From positions 186,001 to 250,000 of the forward strand of contig NZ_JACEHE010000007.1 in assembly GCF_013778455.1 (NCBI RefSeq): 64,000 nt of DNA, read 5' to 3'. The translations under genes and the position numbers were made by a program. Position 1 is the first letter of the stretch. Each line of letters begins with the position of its first letter. This DNA is from Streptomyces himalayensis subsp. himalayensis. Lineage in GTDB: Bacteria; Actinomycetota; Actinomycetes; Streptomycetales; Streptomycetaceae. Below are positions 55,233 to 63,873 of this stretch, in pieces. The notes under the pieces are model-generated. The model did no database searches. It saw only the letters and a program-made list of their open reading frames with translations, and was not told where the DNA came from.

Positions 55233-56486
55233 ATGAGAAGAACCCGCACAGCGGCCACCACCACGGCCCTGGCATCACTGCTGCTCGCCACCGCGTGCGG
55301 AGGCGGCTCCGGGACCGCCGGTTCGGACGGTGACACACTCGAGGTCTGGGTGATGTCGTCCCAGACGGGCAACGAGGGACCCACCTTCGAGCAGCTGGTG
55401 GCCGACTTCGAAAGTGTCAACCCGGGCACAAAGATCGAGGTCCAGCCCATCCCGTGGGAGAACGCCAAGGACAAGATCGCCACCGCCGTCGCGTCCGGTG
55501 ACGGTCCCGATGTGGTGCAGGTCGGGCTGTCCCTGCTGCCCGAACTCGTCGACTCCGGCGCCCTCATGGACCTGAGCGACGAGATCGGCTCCCATCCCGA
55601 GCTGGCGGCCGACCGCTTCGTCGAAGGTGCCCGCCCCACCATGCAAACCGACGGCAAGACCTACAGCGTCCCGTGGGTCACCGACACCAGGGCCCTGTTC
55701 TACCGCACCGACCTGCTGGCCGAGGCCGGCTACGAGCAACCCCCGCAGACCTGGGCCGAGTTGAAGGACGCCGCCACCAAGCTCAAGGCGCGAGGCGGCA
55801 AGAACTTCGGTATCAGCCTCAATGTCGGCGACCAGTTCCTGCCCCTGATGTTCACCTGGCAGGCCGGTGGCGACGTCCACCGCGACGACACGGTGGACTT
55901 CGGCGTGCCGGAGTTCAAGGAGGCCGTCGCATACGAGAACTCGTTCTTCACCGCAGGACTCACCCCGAAGGCCGGCCCCTGGAAGTACGACGAGGTCCAG
56001 GGCTTCAAGACCGGCGTCACCCCGATGTTCGTCTCCGGCCCGTGGATGACCAAGGCGATCCAGGAACAGGCACCTGAGATCAACGGCAAGTGGGCCCTGT
56101 CCCTGATGCCCGGCGACACCACCCGCACGGCGTTCCTCGGTGGCTCCAGCCTCGGTGTGTTCTCAAAGTCCAAGAACTCCGAGGGAGCACTGAAACTGCT
56201 GGCGTACCTGTCGCAGAAGGACACCCAGCTCGCCTGGTACAAGGCCTCCAACGCCCTGCCCGCCGTGTCCGAAGCCCTCGCCGACCCGGCCCTCACCTCC
56301 GACCCGAACACCAAGGTCTTCACGGAACAGCTGAAGCAGGCGAAGATCGCCCCGCCCATCAAGCAGTGGGACGCCGTCGCCCAGGAGATGACCCGCGCGG
56401 TCGAGCAGATCACCATCGGAGGCGCCGACATCGACAAGACCCTCGCCTCACTCGACACCAAGGTCTCCGGCCTCACCAGCCGGTGA
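55233..56486 (+). CDS. Sugar ABC transporter, substrate-binding lipoprotein
   Basis: 417 residues. The signal peptide ends in the lipobox LLATAC, and the Cys is followed by GGGSGTAGSDG. Then comes a family 1 extracellular sugar-binding fold (DTLEVWVMSSQTGNEGPTFE, FESVNPGTKIEVQPIPWENA, KTYSVPWVTDTRALFYRTDL). ATG at 55233 follows GAAGGAG. It captures oligosaccharides released by the secreted GH5. Confidence 0.93.
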   Translation: MRRTRTAATTTALASLLLATACGGGSGTAGSDGDTLEVWVMSSQTGNEGPTFEQLVADFESVNPGTKIEVQPIPWENAKDKIATAVASGDGPDVVQVGLSLLPELVDSGALMDLSDEIGSHPELAADRFVEGARPTMQTDGKTYSVPWVTDTRALFYRTDLLAEAGYEQPPQTWAELKDAATKLKARGGKNFGISLNVGDQFLPLMFTWQAGGDVHRDDTVDFGVPEFKEAVAYENSFFTAGLTPKAGPWKYDEVQGFKTGVTPMFVSGPWMTKAIQEQAPEINGKWALSLMPGDTTRTAFLGGSSLGVFSKSKNSEGALKLLAYLSQKDTQLAWYKASNALPAVSEALADPALTSDPNTKVFTEQLKQAKIAPPIKQWDAVAQEMTRAVEQITIGGADIDKTLASLDTKVSGLTSR

Positions 56487-56509
56487 CACCAGTCCGCCAG
56501 GAGCAGTCC

Positions 56510-57514
56510 ATGTCGATCGACATCGGCGGCCGCAAGCTCACCCCCACCGGTGAGCAACCCCCGGTGGCGCAGTCCGCCCTGTCCCAGGTGACGCCCGCGC
56601 CCGGGACAGGGCGCCTACGCGCCGCAGCACGCGCCGTCCGCCGCGGCTACCACCCGTACGCCTTCATCGCCCCGTCCACTCTGCTGCTGATCGCCTTCGG
56701 TATCGTCCCGATCGCACTGGCCCTGTTCGTCAGCTTCACCGATCTGGATCTCAAGGGATTGGGCGACCACTCACAGGTCCGCTTCGTCGGACTGGAGAAC
56801 TACACGCGGCTGTTCGACGACCCGCTCTTCCACCGGTCGGTGCTCAATACGGTGATCTTCGTGGGCCTCGGCGTGCCCGGCGTCCTCGTGGTGTCCCTGA
56901 CGGTGGCGCTGCTGCTCAACACCGCCACCACGCGGCTCTTCCGCTGGCTGCGCGCCCTGTTCTTCCTGCCGTCGATCACCAACATCGTCGCGATCGCGGT
57001 GGTCTGGGGCTACCTCTACCAGACCGACTACGGTCTGCTGAACCAGCTGCTGTCCGTGCTCCACATCGACGCCGTGCCCTGGCTGGACGACCCCGAGACC
57101 TCACGCTTCTCGCTCGCGCTGATGGCGATCTGGCGCGGCAGCGGACTCAACGTCATGATCTTCCTCGCCGCCCTGCAGGCCATCCCCACCGAGTACTACG
57201 AGGCCGCCGCACTCGACGGAGCCGGCCGGTGGCACCGGCTGCGGTACATCACCCTGCCCATGCTGCGCTTCGCGATCTTCTTCGTCGTCGTCACGACGCT
57301 CATCGCCTGGCTGCAGTTCTTCGAGGAGCCGTTCGTCCTCACCAACGGCGGCCCGCTGGACGCCACCACATCGGTGTCCCTGTTCATCTACAAGACCGGC
57401 TTCAACCACTTCGAGTACGGCTACGCCTCGGCGGGCTCCTTCGTGCTCTTCCTGATCATCATCGTCGTGACGGCGATCCAGTTCCGCTCCCGTCGCGCCG
57501 AGCTGGACGCCTGA
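56510..57514 (+). CDS. Sugar ABC transporter permease 1 (MalF type)
   Basis: 334 residues, six membrane helices. HPYAFIAPSTLLLIAFGIVP at the start, LFFLPSITNIVAIAVVWGYL in the middle, and the EAA loop EYYEAAALDGAGRWHRLRYITLP that contacts the ATPase (short form EYYEAAALDGAG). An N-terminal Pro/Ala-rich stretch of about 45 residues is cytoplasmic. ATG at 56510 has CAGGAG upstream. No ATPase gene is in the cluster, as in other Streptomyces sugar importers that share MsiK. Confidence 0.92.
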   Translation: MSIDIGGRKLTPTGEQPPVAQSALSQVTPAPGTGRLRAAARAVRRGYHPYAFIAPSTLLLIAFGIVPIALALFVSFTDLDLKGLGDHSQVRFVGLENYTRLFDDPLFHRSVLNTVIFVGLGVPGVLVVSLTVALLLNTATTRLFRWLRALFFLPSITNIVAIAVVWGYLYQTDYGLLNQLLSVLHIDAVPWLDDPETSRFSLALMAIWRGSGLNVMIFLAALQAIPTEYYEAAALDGAGRWHRLRYITLPMLRFAIFFVVVTTLIAWLQFFEEPFVLTNGGPLDATTSVSLFIYKTGFNHFEYGYASAGSFVLFLIIIVVTAIQFRSRRAELDA

Positions 57515-57525
57515 AGGGGCCGGCC

Positions 57526-58359
57526 ATGACACGTCCTGCCACCCGCTCCCGGCGCAACGAGCGTCGCGCCACCGCCCTCGTCCTGCTGATCGGCGGGCTA
57601 CTGTTCGCCGCCCCGTTCCTGTGGTCGCTCTCCAGCAGCTTCAAACCCCGCGACGAGGTCCTCGACGTCCCGCCCAGTCTCATCCCCGACAACGCCACGT
57701 GGGCCAACTTCGCCCGGCTCGTCACCGAGCTGGAGTTCGGCCGCTACCTCGGCAACACCCTGGTGGTGGTGGCCCTGTCCTTCGCGGGGCTGCTGTTCAA
57801 CGCGATGGCCGGCTACGGCTTCGCCAAGTTCCGCTTCCGTGGGCGCAACACGCTTTTCTTCACCGTGCTCGCCACCATGATGATCCCGGTGCAGGTGGCG
57901 ATGATCCCGACCTACCTGCTGCTCAACGAGGCGGGACTCACCAACACCCGGCTCGGGATCGCCCTGCCCACCCTGGTATCGGCGTTCGGGGTGTTCCTGT
58001 TCCGCCAGTTCATGACGACCGTCCCCGACTCGCTGCTGGAAGCCGCGCGGCTCGACGGCGCCAGTGAGGCCCGCATCTTCTTCCGCATCGTGCTCCCGCT
58101 ATGCGGGCCGATCCTCGCCGTGCAGGGCACACTCACCTTCATCGCCGCCTGGAACACCTTCCTGTGGCCGCTGATCATCGCCAACGACCAGAACCTCTAC
58201 ACCCTGTCGGTGGGCCTGAGCCTGCTGCGGGGCCAGAACTCCAGCGACTACGGGCTGCAGATGGCAGGAGCGGTCTTCATGGTCGCTCCTGTGCTCGTCG
58301 TCTTCATCGCCTTCCAGCGCTACGTCGTCCAGGGCTTCACCACCTCCGGGCTCAAGTAG
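57526..58359 (+). CDS. Sugar ABC transporter permease 2 (MalG type)
   Basis: 277 residues, six membrane helices. LLIGGLLFAAPFLWSLSSSF, ATMMIPVQVAMIPTYLLLNE and the EAA loop LLEAARLDGASEARIFFRIV are typical. ATG at 57526 follows AAGGGGC, 11 bp after permease 1. Completes the importer. Confidence 0.93.
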   Translation: MTRPATRSRRNERRATALVLLIGGLLFAAPFLWSLSSSFKPRDEVLDVPPSLIPDNATWANFARLVTELEFGRYLGNTLVVVALSFAGLLFNAMAGYGFAKFRFRGRNTLFFTVLATMMIPVQVAMIPTYLLLNEAGLTNTRLGIALPTLVSAFGVFLFRQFMTTVPDSLLEAARLDGASEARIFFRIVLPLCGPILAVQGTLTFIAAWNTFLWPLIIANDQNLYTLSVGLSLLRGQNSSDYGLQMAGAVFMVAPVLVVFIAFQRYVVQGFTTSGLK

Positions 58360-58383
58360 CCCGCCCTTTCAGGAGATCGATCC

Positions 58384-59973
58384 ATGACACTGTCCCTGCT
58401 TCGCCGCGAGGGCCGGCAGATCGTCGACGCCGTCGGGCAGCCGGTGCTGCTGCGCGGCGTCGGCCTCGGCAACTGGCTGTTGCCCGAGGGCTACATGTGG
58501 CACTTCGGCGACGACGCGGCTAGTCCCTGGCAGATCGAGGCGCTCATCACGGACCTCATCGGTCAGAAATCCGCCCAGGAGTTCTGGCGCCGCTTCCGTG
58601 ACACCTACATCACCGACCAGGACATCGCCGCCATCGCCGCCTACGGCTACAACTCCGTCCGGCTACCGATCAACTGGCGCATCGTCATGACGGAAGGCGG
58701 CGAGTGGATCGAGGACGGCTTCGACCTGATCGCCCGCACAGTGGAGGCCTGCCGCCGCCATGACCTCTACGTCGTCCTCGACCTGCACGGCGCCCCCGGT
58801 GGCCAGACCGGTACCAACATCGACGACTCCGCCGGCTGGCCCGACCTGTTCACCGACCCCCGCAACCGGCAACTCACCATCCGCCTCTGGCAGGAACTCG
58901 CCCGCCGCTACCGCCACGACCCCGTCATCGCCGGATACGACCTGCTCAACGAACCGCTTCCGGGCGACCACCGGGACCGCTACCGCGACCAGCTCGTACG
59001 CCTCTACCAGGACCTGATCAGCGCCGTCCGCGCCGTCGACCCCGACCACCTGATCATCCTGGAGGGCATGCACTGGTCCAACGACTGGAGCATCTTCACC
59101 GAACTGTGGGACGACCAGGTCGTCCTGCAGTTCCACAAGTACTGGAACGCACCCGACACCGACAGTATCCGCCCCTACCTCGACACCCGCGAACGCCTCG
59201 ATGTCCCCATCTGGCTCGGCGAGAGCGGCGAGAACCACCTCGCCTGGTTCCAGGGCACCTTCGGGATGTGCGACGACCTCGGCATCGGCTGGAACTTCTG
59301 GCAGTGGAAGAAGCTCGGCACCCGCGTCTCCCCGGTCTCCATCCGAGTCCCCGACGACTGGCACCTCATCCAGGCCGCTGCCGCAGGCGGCGACCGCCCG
59401 GACGCCGAGACTGTGGCCAAGATCCTCGACCAGTACCTCGACAACATCGCCCTCGACGCCTGCGAACAGCACCAGGACGTCGTCCACGCCATGATGCGCC
59501 GCGCCCCGCTGCGGCTGTACGCCGCCCACTTCCCGGTCGGCGGGGACGGCATCTCCTGGTCCGCGACCCGCCTCGACACAGGGCTGCGCAGCTTCCGCGA
59601 GAGCGAAGGCGTCACCCTCGCCTTCGCAGACCCTGAGCACACCGGCGAGGTGTCCTTCCCGGCCACGGGAGACCCGTACCCCCGTCCGGCGGACGCGCTC
59701 GAGGTACGGCTCGCGGCGGGGGAGTGGGTCACCTACCGCTTCGACGTGCGCGCCGAGACCGACCTCACCGCCACCCTCCTCGGCGCGACCTCCCCCGACA
59801 CCCGTCTGCGACTCTCCCTCGACGGCACCGACCTCCCTGCGGACCCGTCCGCCCTCGGCCACGCCGCCACCGCCCTCGGGCGGGTCGGTGTCGGCCCGCA
59901 CACCCTCACCGTCACGGTCGACAACGGCTGGGCGCGTCTCAGCGCGATAGACGTGGGCACAAGACAGACCTGA
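58384..59973 (+). CDS. Cytoplasmic GH5 glycosidase
   Basis: 529 residues, no signal peptide. GH5 barrel at about 15-330: LLRGVGLGNWLLPEGYMWHF, YGYNSVRLPINWR, VVLDLHGAPGGQTG, acid/base Glu190 in LLNEPLPG, nucleophile Glu280 in WLGESGEN. The C-terminal 180 residues look like a beta-sandwich (LTATLLGATSPDTRLRLSLD, GPHTLTVTVDNGWARLSAID). It would trim imported oligosaccharides together with GH1. ATG at 58384 follows AGGAG. Last gene of the operon; a hairpin follows. Confidence 0.9.
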   Translation: MTLSLLRREGRQIVDAVGQPVLLRGVGLGNWLLPEGYMWHFGDDAASPWQIEALITDLIGQKSAQEFWRRFRDTYITDQDIAAIAAYGYNSVRLPINWRIVMTEGGEWIEDGFDLIARTVEACRRHDLYVVLDLHGAPGGQTGTNIDDSAGWPDLFTDPRNRQLTIRLWQELARRYRHDPVIAGYDLLNEPLPGDHRDRYRDQLVRLYQDLISAVRAVDPDHLIILEGMHWSNDWSIFTELWDDQVVLQFHKYWNAPDTDSIRPYLDTRERLDVPIWLGESGENHLAWFQGTFGMCDDLGIGWNFWQWKKLGTRVSPVSIRVPDDWHLIQAAAAGGDRPDAETVAKILDQYLDNIALDACEQHQDVVHAMMRRAPLRLYAAHFPVGGDGISWSATRLDTGLRSFRESEGVTLAFADPEHTGEVSFPATGDPYPRPADALEVRLAAGEWVTYRFDVRAETDLTATLLGATSPDTRLRLSLDGTDLPADPSALGHAATALGRVGVGPHTLTVTVDNGWARLSAIDVGTRQT

Positions 59974-60010
59974 CATGCCACTGCGGTGGGCACTCGGCGG
60001 CGGTGGAGCT

Positions 60011-60051
60011 GCCGGTACGGGACGTGCCGCAGGCGAGTAGCCCGTACCGGC
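60011..60051. terminator. Terminator hairpin after the glucan-use operon
   Basis: GCCGGTACGGG-N19-CCCGTACCGGC, a perfect 11-bp stem between convergent genes (GH5 and alcohol dehydrogenase). Confidence 0.65.
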
Positions 60052-60082
60052 CAAGGCCTGCATCAGGAGCTCGGCGACCGGT

Positions 60083-61126
60083 TCACGCCAGCGTGGAGGT
60101 GTCGATCACGAAGCGGTAGCGGACGTCGGACGCGAGGACACGCTCCCACGCCTCGTTGATCTTGTCGGCCGGGATGACCTCGACGTCGGAGCCGTAGCCG
60201 TGTTCGGCGCAGAAGTCCAGCATCTCCTGCGTCTCGGAAATGCCGCCGATCAGCGAGCCGGCGAAGTTCTTGCCGCCCATGATCAGGGAGAACACGCTCA
60301 GCGACAGCGGCTCGGCCGGGGCGCCGACGTTGACCAGGGTGCCCTCCACCGCGAGGAGCGACAGGTAGGCGTCGAGGTCGAGGCCGGCGCTCACGGTGTT
60401 CACGATGAGGTCGAAGGTGCCCGCAAGCTGCTCGAAGGTGGCGGGGTCGCTGGTGGCGTAGTAGTGGTCGGCGCCCAGGCGCAGGCCGTCGTCCTGCTTC
60501 TTCAGCGACTGGGACAGCACCGTGACCTCGGCGCCCATGGCGTGCGCGTGCTTGACGGCCATGTGGCCGAGCCCGCCGAGGCCGACAACGGCGACCTTCT
60601 TGCCGGGGCCCGCGCCGAAGCGGCGCAGCGGTGAGTAGGTGGTGATGCCGGCGCACAGCAGCGGAGCGGCGACGTCCAGGCCGATTCCCTCGGGGATGCG
60701 GAGGACGAAGTCCTCGTCGACGACGATGTGGGTGGAGTAGCCGCCGTGGGTGAGGGTGCCGTCCTTGTCGGTGGCGCCGTAGGTGGCGGTCATGCCCTTG
60801 AGGCAGAACTGCTCGCGGCCACTGCGGCAGTTGGCGCACTCGCGGCACGAGTTGACCATGCAGCCGACACCTGCCCGGTCGCCGACCTGATGCTTGGTGA
60901 CCTCGGGGCCCACCGCGGTGACGATGCCGGCGATCTCGTGGCCGGGCGCGACCGGGTAGCTCTGTGGGCCCCAGTCGCCGCGGGCGTGGTGGATGTCGGA
61001 GTGGCAGATGCCGGCGTACTTGATCTCGATGAGGACGTCGCGCGGACCGAGGTCGCGTCGCTCGATGGTGATCGGAGCAAGCGGTTCGGTGGCCGACATG
61101 GCGGCGTATGCGTTGACGGTGGGCAC
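60083..61126 (-). CDS. Zinc-dependent alcohol dehydrogenase, cinnamyl-alcohol/YahK type
   Basis: 347 residues. Catalytic zinc: Cys in [15 protein letters not shown], and Cys in [13 protein letters not shown]. The structural zinc lobe [15 protein letters not shown] is intact. The NADP fold is [21 protein letters not shown]. It reduces aldehydes to alcohols with NADPH in this family. The GTG at 61126 has AGGAGAG close upstream. Two GGGAG-type sites lie 173 and 255 bp upstream, placing the gene in the inferred XRE/MmyB-type regulon. Confidence 0.93.
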   Translation of the reverse strand: MPTVNAYAAMSATEPLAPITIERRDLGPRDVLIEIKYAGICHSDIHHARGDWGPQSYPVAPGHEIAGIVTAVGPEVTKHQVGDRAGVGCMVNSCRECANCRSGREQFCLKGMTATYGATDKDGTLTHGGYSTHIVVDEDFVLRIPEGIGLDVAAPLLCAGITTYSPLRRFGAGPGKKVAVVGLGGLGHMAVKHAHAMGAEVTVLSQSLKKQDDGLRLGADHYYATSDPATFEQLAGTFDLIVNTVSAGLDLDAYLSLLAVEGTLVNVGAPAEPLSLSVFSLIMGGKNFAGSLIGGISETQEMLDFCAEHGYGSDVEVIPADKINEAWERVLASDVRYRFVIDTSTLA

Positions 61127-61298
61127 GTCTCTCCTGGGGTGTGGTGCTCGGTGCGTGGTGCTCATGCGCGAGGGCGCTCTTGCAGGCCACGGCGTGATGG
61201 CACTGCGGCACAGCGAGAGCCTCGCCTCGCGTGCCCGACCGGGAGCGAGACCCGGCGGGACGTCATCGAGCCTCGCACTGCCGTGTGCTTCCGAAAAG

Positions 61299-61314
61299 GG
61301 GAGAGATCTCTCCC
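61299..61314 (+). promoter_or_regulatory. GGGAG-N6-CTCCC operator upstream of the alcohol dehydrogenase gene
   Basis: GGGAG-agatct-CTCCC, perfect arms with a palindromic centre, followed by TGGATC just as the site at 40075 is followed by TGGAT. Confidence 0.6.
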
Positions 61315-61380
61315 TGGATCCGTCACTTCCCCGGAAGCTCTCCTTGTCGAGCCCCTGATCGGCATGACCACCGTGATCCA

Positions 61381-61396
61381 GGGAGAAAATTCGCCC
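61381..61396 (-). promoter_or_regulatory. Second GGGAG-type operator, opposite orientation
   Basis: GGGAG-aaaatt-CGCCC on the plus strand. Read on the minus strand it ends CTCCCTGGATC, the same flank as the site at 61299, so the two are an inverted pair 82 bp apart. Confidence 0.5.
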
Positions 61397-61601
61397 CCCT
61401 TGGCGGGGCATTCGATCAGCCGTCCCCTGGTTAGTGTGCTGTGGACATCGGTCGCGACCATCGGGCTCCGCACACCGCGGACGCCGGGTCACAGATCACC
61501 CGCACGTCCCGTGACGCGACCGGTCACAAGCCGTAGAGGTACGCCTCCGCCCCAGGCCGAGTCGTCGTCGGGAACGTCTCAAGGAAGGACTGCGCCGAGC
61601 C

Positions 61602-62972
61602 GTGGTCAATGTGTTGGTCCCCATCGCCGTACTGGCGGCTTTCGGCGCACTCCACTGGTACGCGTGGCGCCGCCTCGTACGCGAGACCACCTCCCGGGGC
61701 TCGGCTCTCCGGCGAGCAGGAAGCGTCGCCTTCGTGGCCGCCCCCCTGCTCACGGTGGGCACGCTGGCGGCCGGCCGTGCGGGAGCGCCGTTCCCCCTCC
61801 AGCAGATCATGGCCTGGCCCGGATACCTGTGGCTGGCGCTCTTCCTGTACCTGCTGCTCGCACTTCTGGCGGGCGAGATCGTCCGTCCCCTGCTGCGGCG
61901 CCGGCTCGCCCGGCGGGACACCGGGATGGATCACGGGACCCGGCAGGACGCGGAAGCCACGGCTGCACACCGCGGTGAGCCCGGCGCCGAGCAGGACAAG
62001 GAACTCGTCCTGGCCGGCAAGCTCTGGCCCGTCACCGCACAACGCGACGAGTCCGGTGGCGCACTGGACACGGCCGAACACGTCGCCGTGCCGGCACCCG
62101 CACCCGCACCGGAGCCCGAGCAGTCGCCCGCCACCGCTCCTGCCGGGCCCTCGCGGCGCCTGTTCGTCTCCCGCGTTGTGGGCGGTGCTGCCGCGGCTCT
62201 TGCCGTCGGTACCGTCGCCCACGGCACGTACGGCGTCCTCCGCGGCCCGCAGGTGAAGCGCGTCACTGTTCCGCTGGCCAAACTGCCCCGCAGCGCGCAC
62301 GGGTTCCGGATCGCCGTGGTCAGCGACGTGCACCTCGGGCCGATCCTGGGCCGCGGATTCTCCCAACGGGTCGTCGACACCATCAACGCGACGCAGCCCG
62401 ACCTGATCGCGGTCGTCGGTGATCTGGTGGACGGCAGCGTCGAGGACCTCGGCCCCGCCGCACAGCCGCTCGCACAACTCCGGGCGCGGCACGGGGCCTA
62501 CTTCGTCACCGGCAACCACGAGTACGTCTCCGGCGCCGAGCAGTGGATCCACAAGGTACGTGACCTGGGGCTGCGTCCGCTGGAGAACGCACGCACCGAG
62601 CTGCCCGGCTTCGACCTTGCCGGGGTCAACGACGTGCGCGGCGAAGACGAGGGCCAGGGCCCCGACTTCGTCCAGGCGCTCGGCGACCGCGACCGTTCCC
62701 GCGCCGCCGTGCTCCTCGCCCACCAACCCGTCGTCATCCACGATGCCGTTCGCCACGGCGTCGACCTCCAGCTCTCCGGCCACACCCACGGCGGCCAGCT
62801 CTGGCCCACCAACTTCATCGCCGAACTGGCCAACCCCACCGTCGCCGGGCTCGAACGATACGGCGACACCCAGCTCTACGTGAGCCGGGGCGCCGGCGCC
62901 TGGGGCCCACCGGTCCGCGTGGGCGCACCGTCCGACATCACGGTCGTCCAACTCGCCTCACGCCAGGCCTAG
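61602..62972 (+). CDS. Membrane metallophosphoesterase
   Basis: 456 residues. The N-terminal membrane part (about 1-105) has three helices. A Pro/Ala-rich linker follows, then a segment (SRRLFVSRVVGGAAAALAVG) with a Tat-like SRRLF motif before another helix, and a calcineurin-like domain: SDVHLG, GDLVDG, GNHEY, SGHTHGGQ. These bind two metal ions. Resembles YkuE/YaeI-type phosphodiesterases that act outside the membrane, possibly on lipid-linked phosphates. The GTG at 61602 has AAGGAAGGAC about 12 bases upstream. Its stop codon lies in a strong hairpin. Confidence 0.9.
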   Translation: MVNVLVPIAVLAAFGALHWYAWRRLVRETTSRGSALRRAGSVAFVAAPLLTVGTLAAGRAGAPFPLQQIMAWPGYLWLALFLYLLLALLAGEIVRPLLRRRLARRDTGMDHGTRQDAEATAAHRGEPGAEQDKELVLAGKLWPVTAQRDESGGALDTAEHVAVPAPAPAPEPEQSPATAPAGPSRRLFVSRVVGGAAAALAVGTVAHGTYGVLRGPQVKRVTVPLAKLPRSAHGFRIAVVSDVHLGPILGRGFSQRVVDTINATQPDLIAVVGDLVDGSVEDLGPAAQPLAQLRARHGAYFVTGNHEYVSGAEQWIHKVRDLGLRPLENARTELPGFDLAGVNDVRGEDEGQGPDFVQALGDRDRSRAAVLLAHQPVVIHDAVRHGVDLQLSGHTHGGQLWPTNFIAELANPTVAGLERYGDTQLYVSRGAGAWGPPVRVGAPSDITVVQLASRQA

Positions 62973-63020
62973 GGCCTCTCGTTCGGATCATGCCGGCCTG
63001 ATCCGAACGAAAGACCCTAG
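62969..63020. terminator. 22-bp-arm palindrome overlapping a stop codon
   Basis: Arms 62969-62990 and 62999-63020 pair over 22 bp with two mismatches (CTAGGG and TCGTTCGGATCA against TGATCCGAACGA and CCCTAG), with loop TGCCGGCC. The TAG stop of the phosphoesterase gene lies in the left arm. A terminator; also resembles two fused transposon ends. Confidence 0.7.
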
Positions 63021-63153
63021 TCGTAGTCCGCACCAAAGACTCCTACTGAAAGTGCCCTGTCAGTACCTCCCACGGCAGGCACGCCCTGTTCCCTGCACGA
63101 TGAGGTCCGCTGGATGCGGAACACCCCAAGCCCTCTGGAAGGATCGACTCGCC

Positions 63154-63873
63154 ATGCGCTTCATCACGATCGCCGCACCGCCGGCTCGCACCAGCGCCCG
63201 TCGCATCAGGCTATGGACAGCGTCCCTGGTCTCCGCGACGATGCTCATCTTGTTCTCGGCGGGTGCCGCGCAGGCGCATCACGGGTTCGACGACTACGAC
63301 ACTGATCGCCTCTACTACATAGCGGGTGCCGTCTCGCAGGTCCGCTGGGGCGAGCCACACTCCCACTTCACCGTGACCGTCGACAGCGATCTCCCCGCTG
63401 ACACACCCCAGCGCGATCTGCCTGACGGACTGCAGGACGCCCCCGACAGCGACCCGATCAACGCCGCACCGTCCTACAGCGGTTCTCACGACGAGCTGGA
63501 GGTCACCATCGCGCCGCCGAGCTTCACGTCGATGTGGGGCCTCGACCGCGAGCTCAACGACGGCGAGCGGATCGAAGCCGTCGGTTACATCGGCAAGAGT
63601 CACACCGACGAGTTCCGTCCGGTCGTGTTCTGGTACGAAGAGGGGAAGCCTGTCAACCAGGTGCTCAACGAGGAACTCCCGGCGACGCCGCTGCCGGTCC
63701 CGTATCCGAAGGGCGACGCACCGTCCGCTGACGCCGACCAGGCTTCCCCGTCGGCCTCAGCGGACTCCGACGACACGTCACCGACTGCGGTGTGGGCCAC
63801 GCTCGGTGTCGTACTGGTCGCCGTCGTTGCCGGTGGAGCCTTCTACCTGCGAGCACGCTCGCCCCGAGGGTGA
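63154..63873 (+). CDS. Exported DUF6152-like protein with C-terminal anchor
   Basis: 239 residues. Signal peptide (1 to about 44) ends in GAAQAHHGFDDYD. The domain YYIAGAVSQVRWGEPHSHFT with HH near the mature start matches what I know of DUF6152, often next to copper or membrane-redox genes. A Ser/Ala/Asp linker (about 190-212) and a membrane helix (AVWATLGVVLVAVVAGGAFY) end the protein. ATG at 63154 follows GGAAGGA. The stop codon overlaps the next start. Confidence 0.8.
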   Translation: MRFITIAAPPARTSARRIRLWTASLVSATMLILFSAGAAQAHHGFDDYDTDRLYYIAGAVSQVRWGEPHSHFTVTVDSDLPADTPQRDLPDGLQDAPDSDPINAAPSYSGSHDELEVTIAPPSFTSMWGLDRELNDGERIEAVGYIGKSHTDEFRPVVFWYEEGKPVNQVLNEELPATPLPVPYPKGDAPSADADQASPSASADSDDTSPTAVWATLGVVLVAVVAGGAFYLRARSPRG

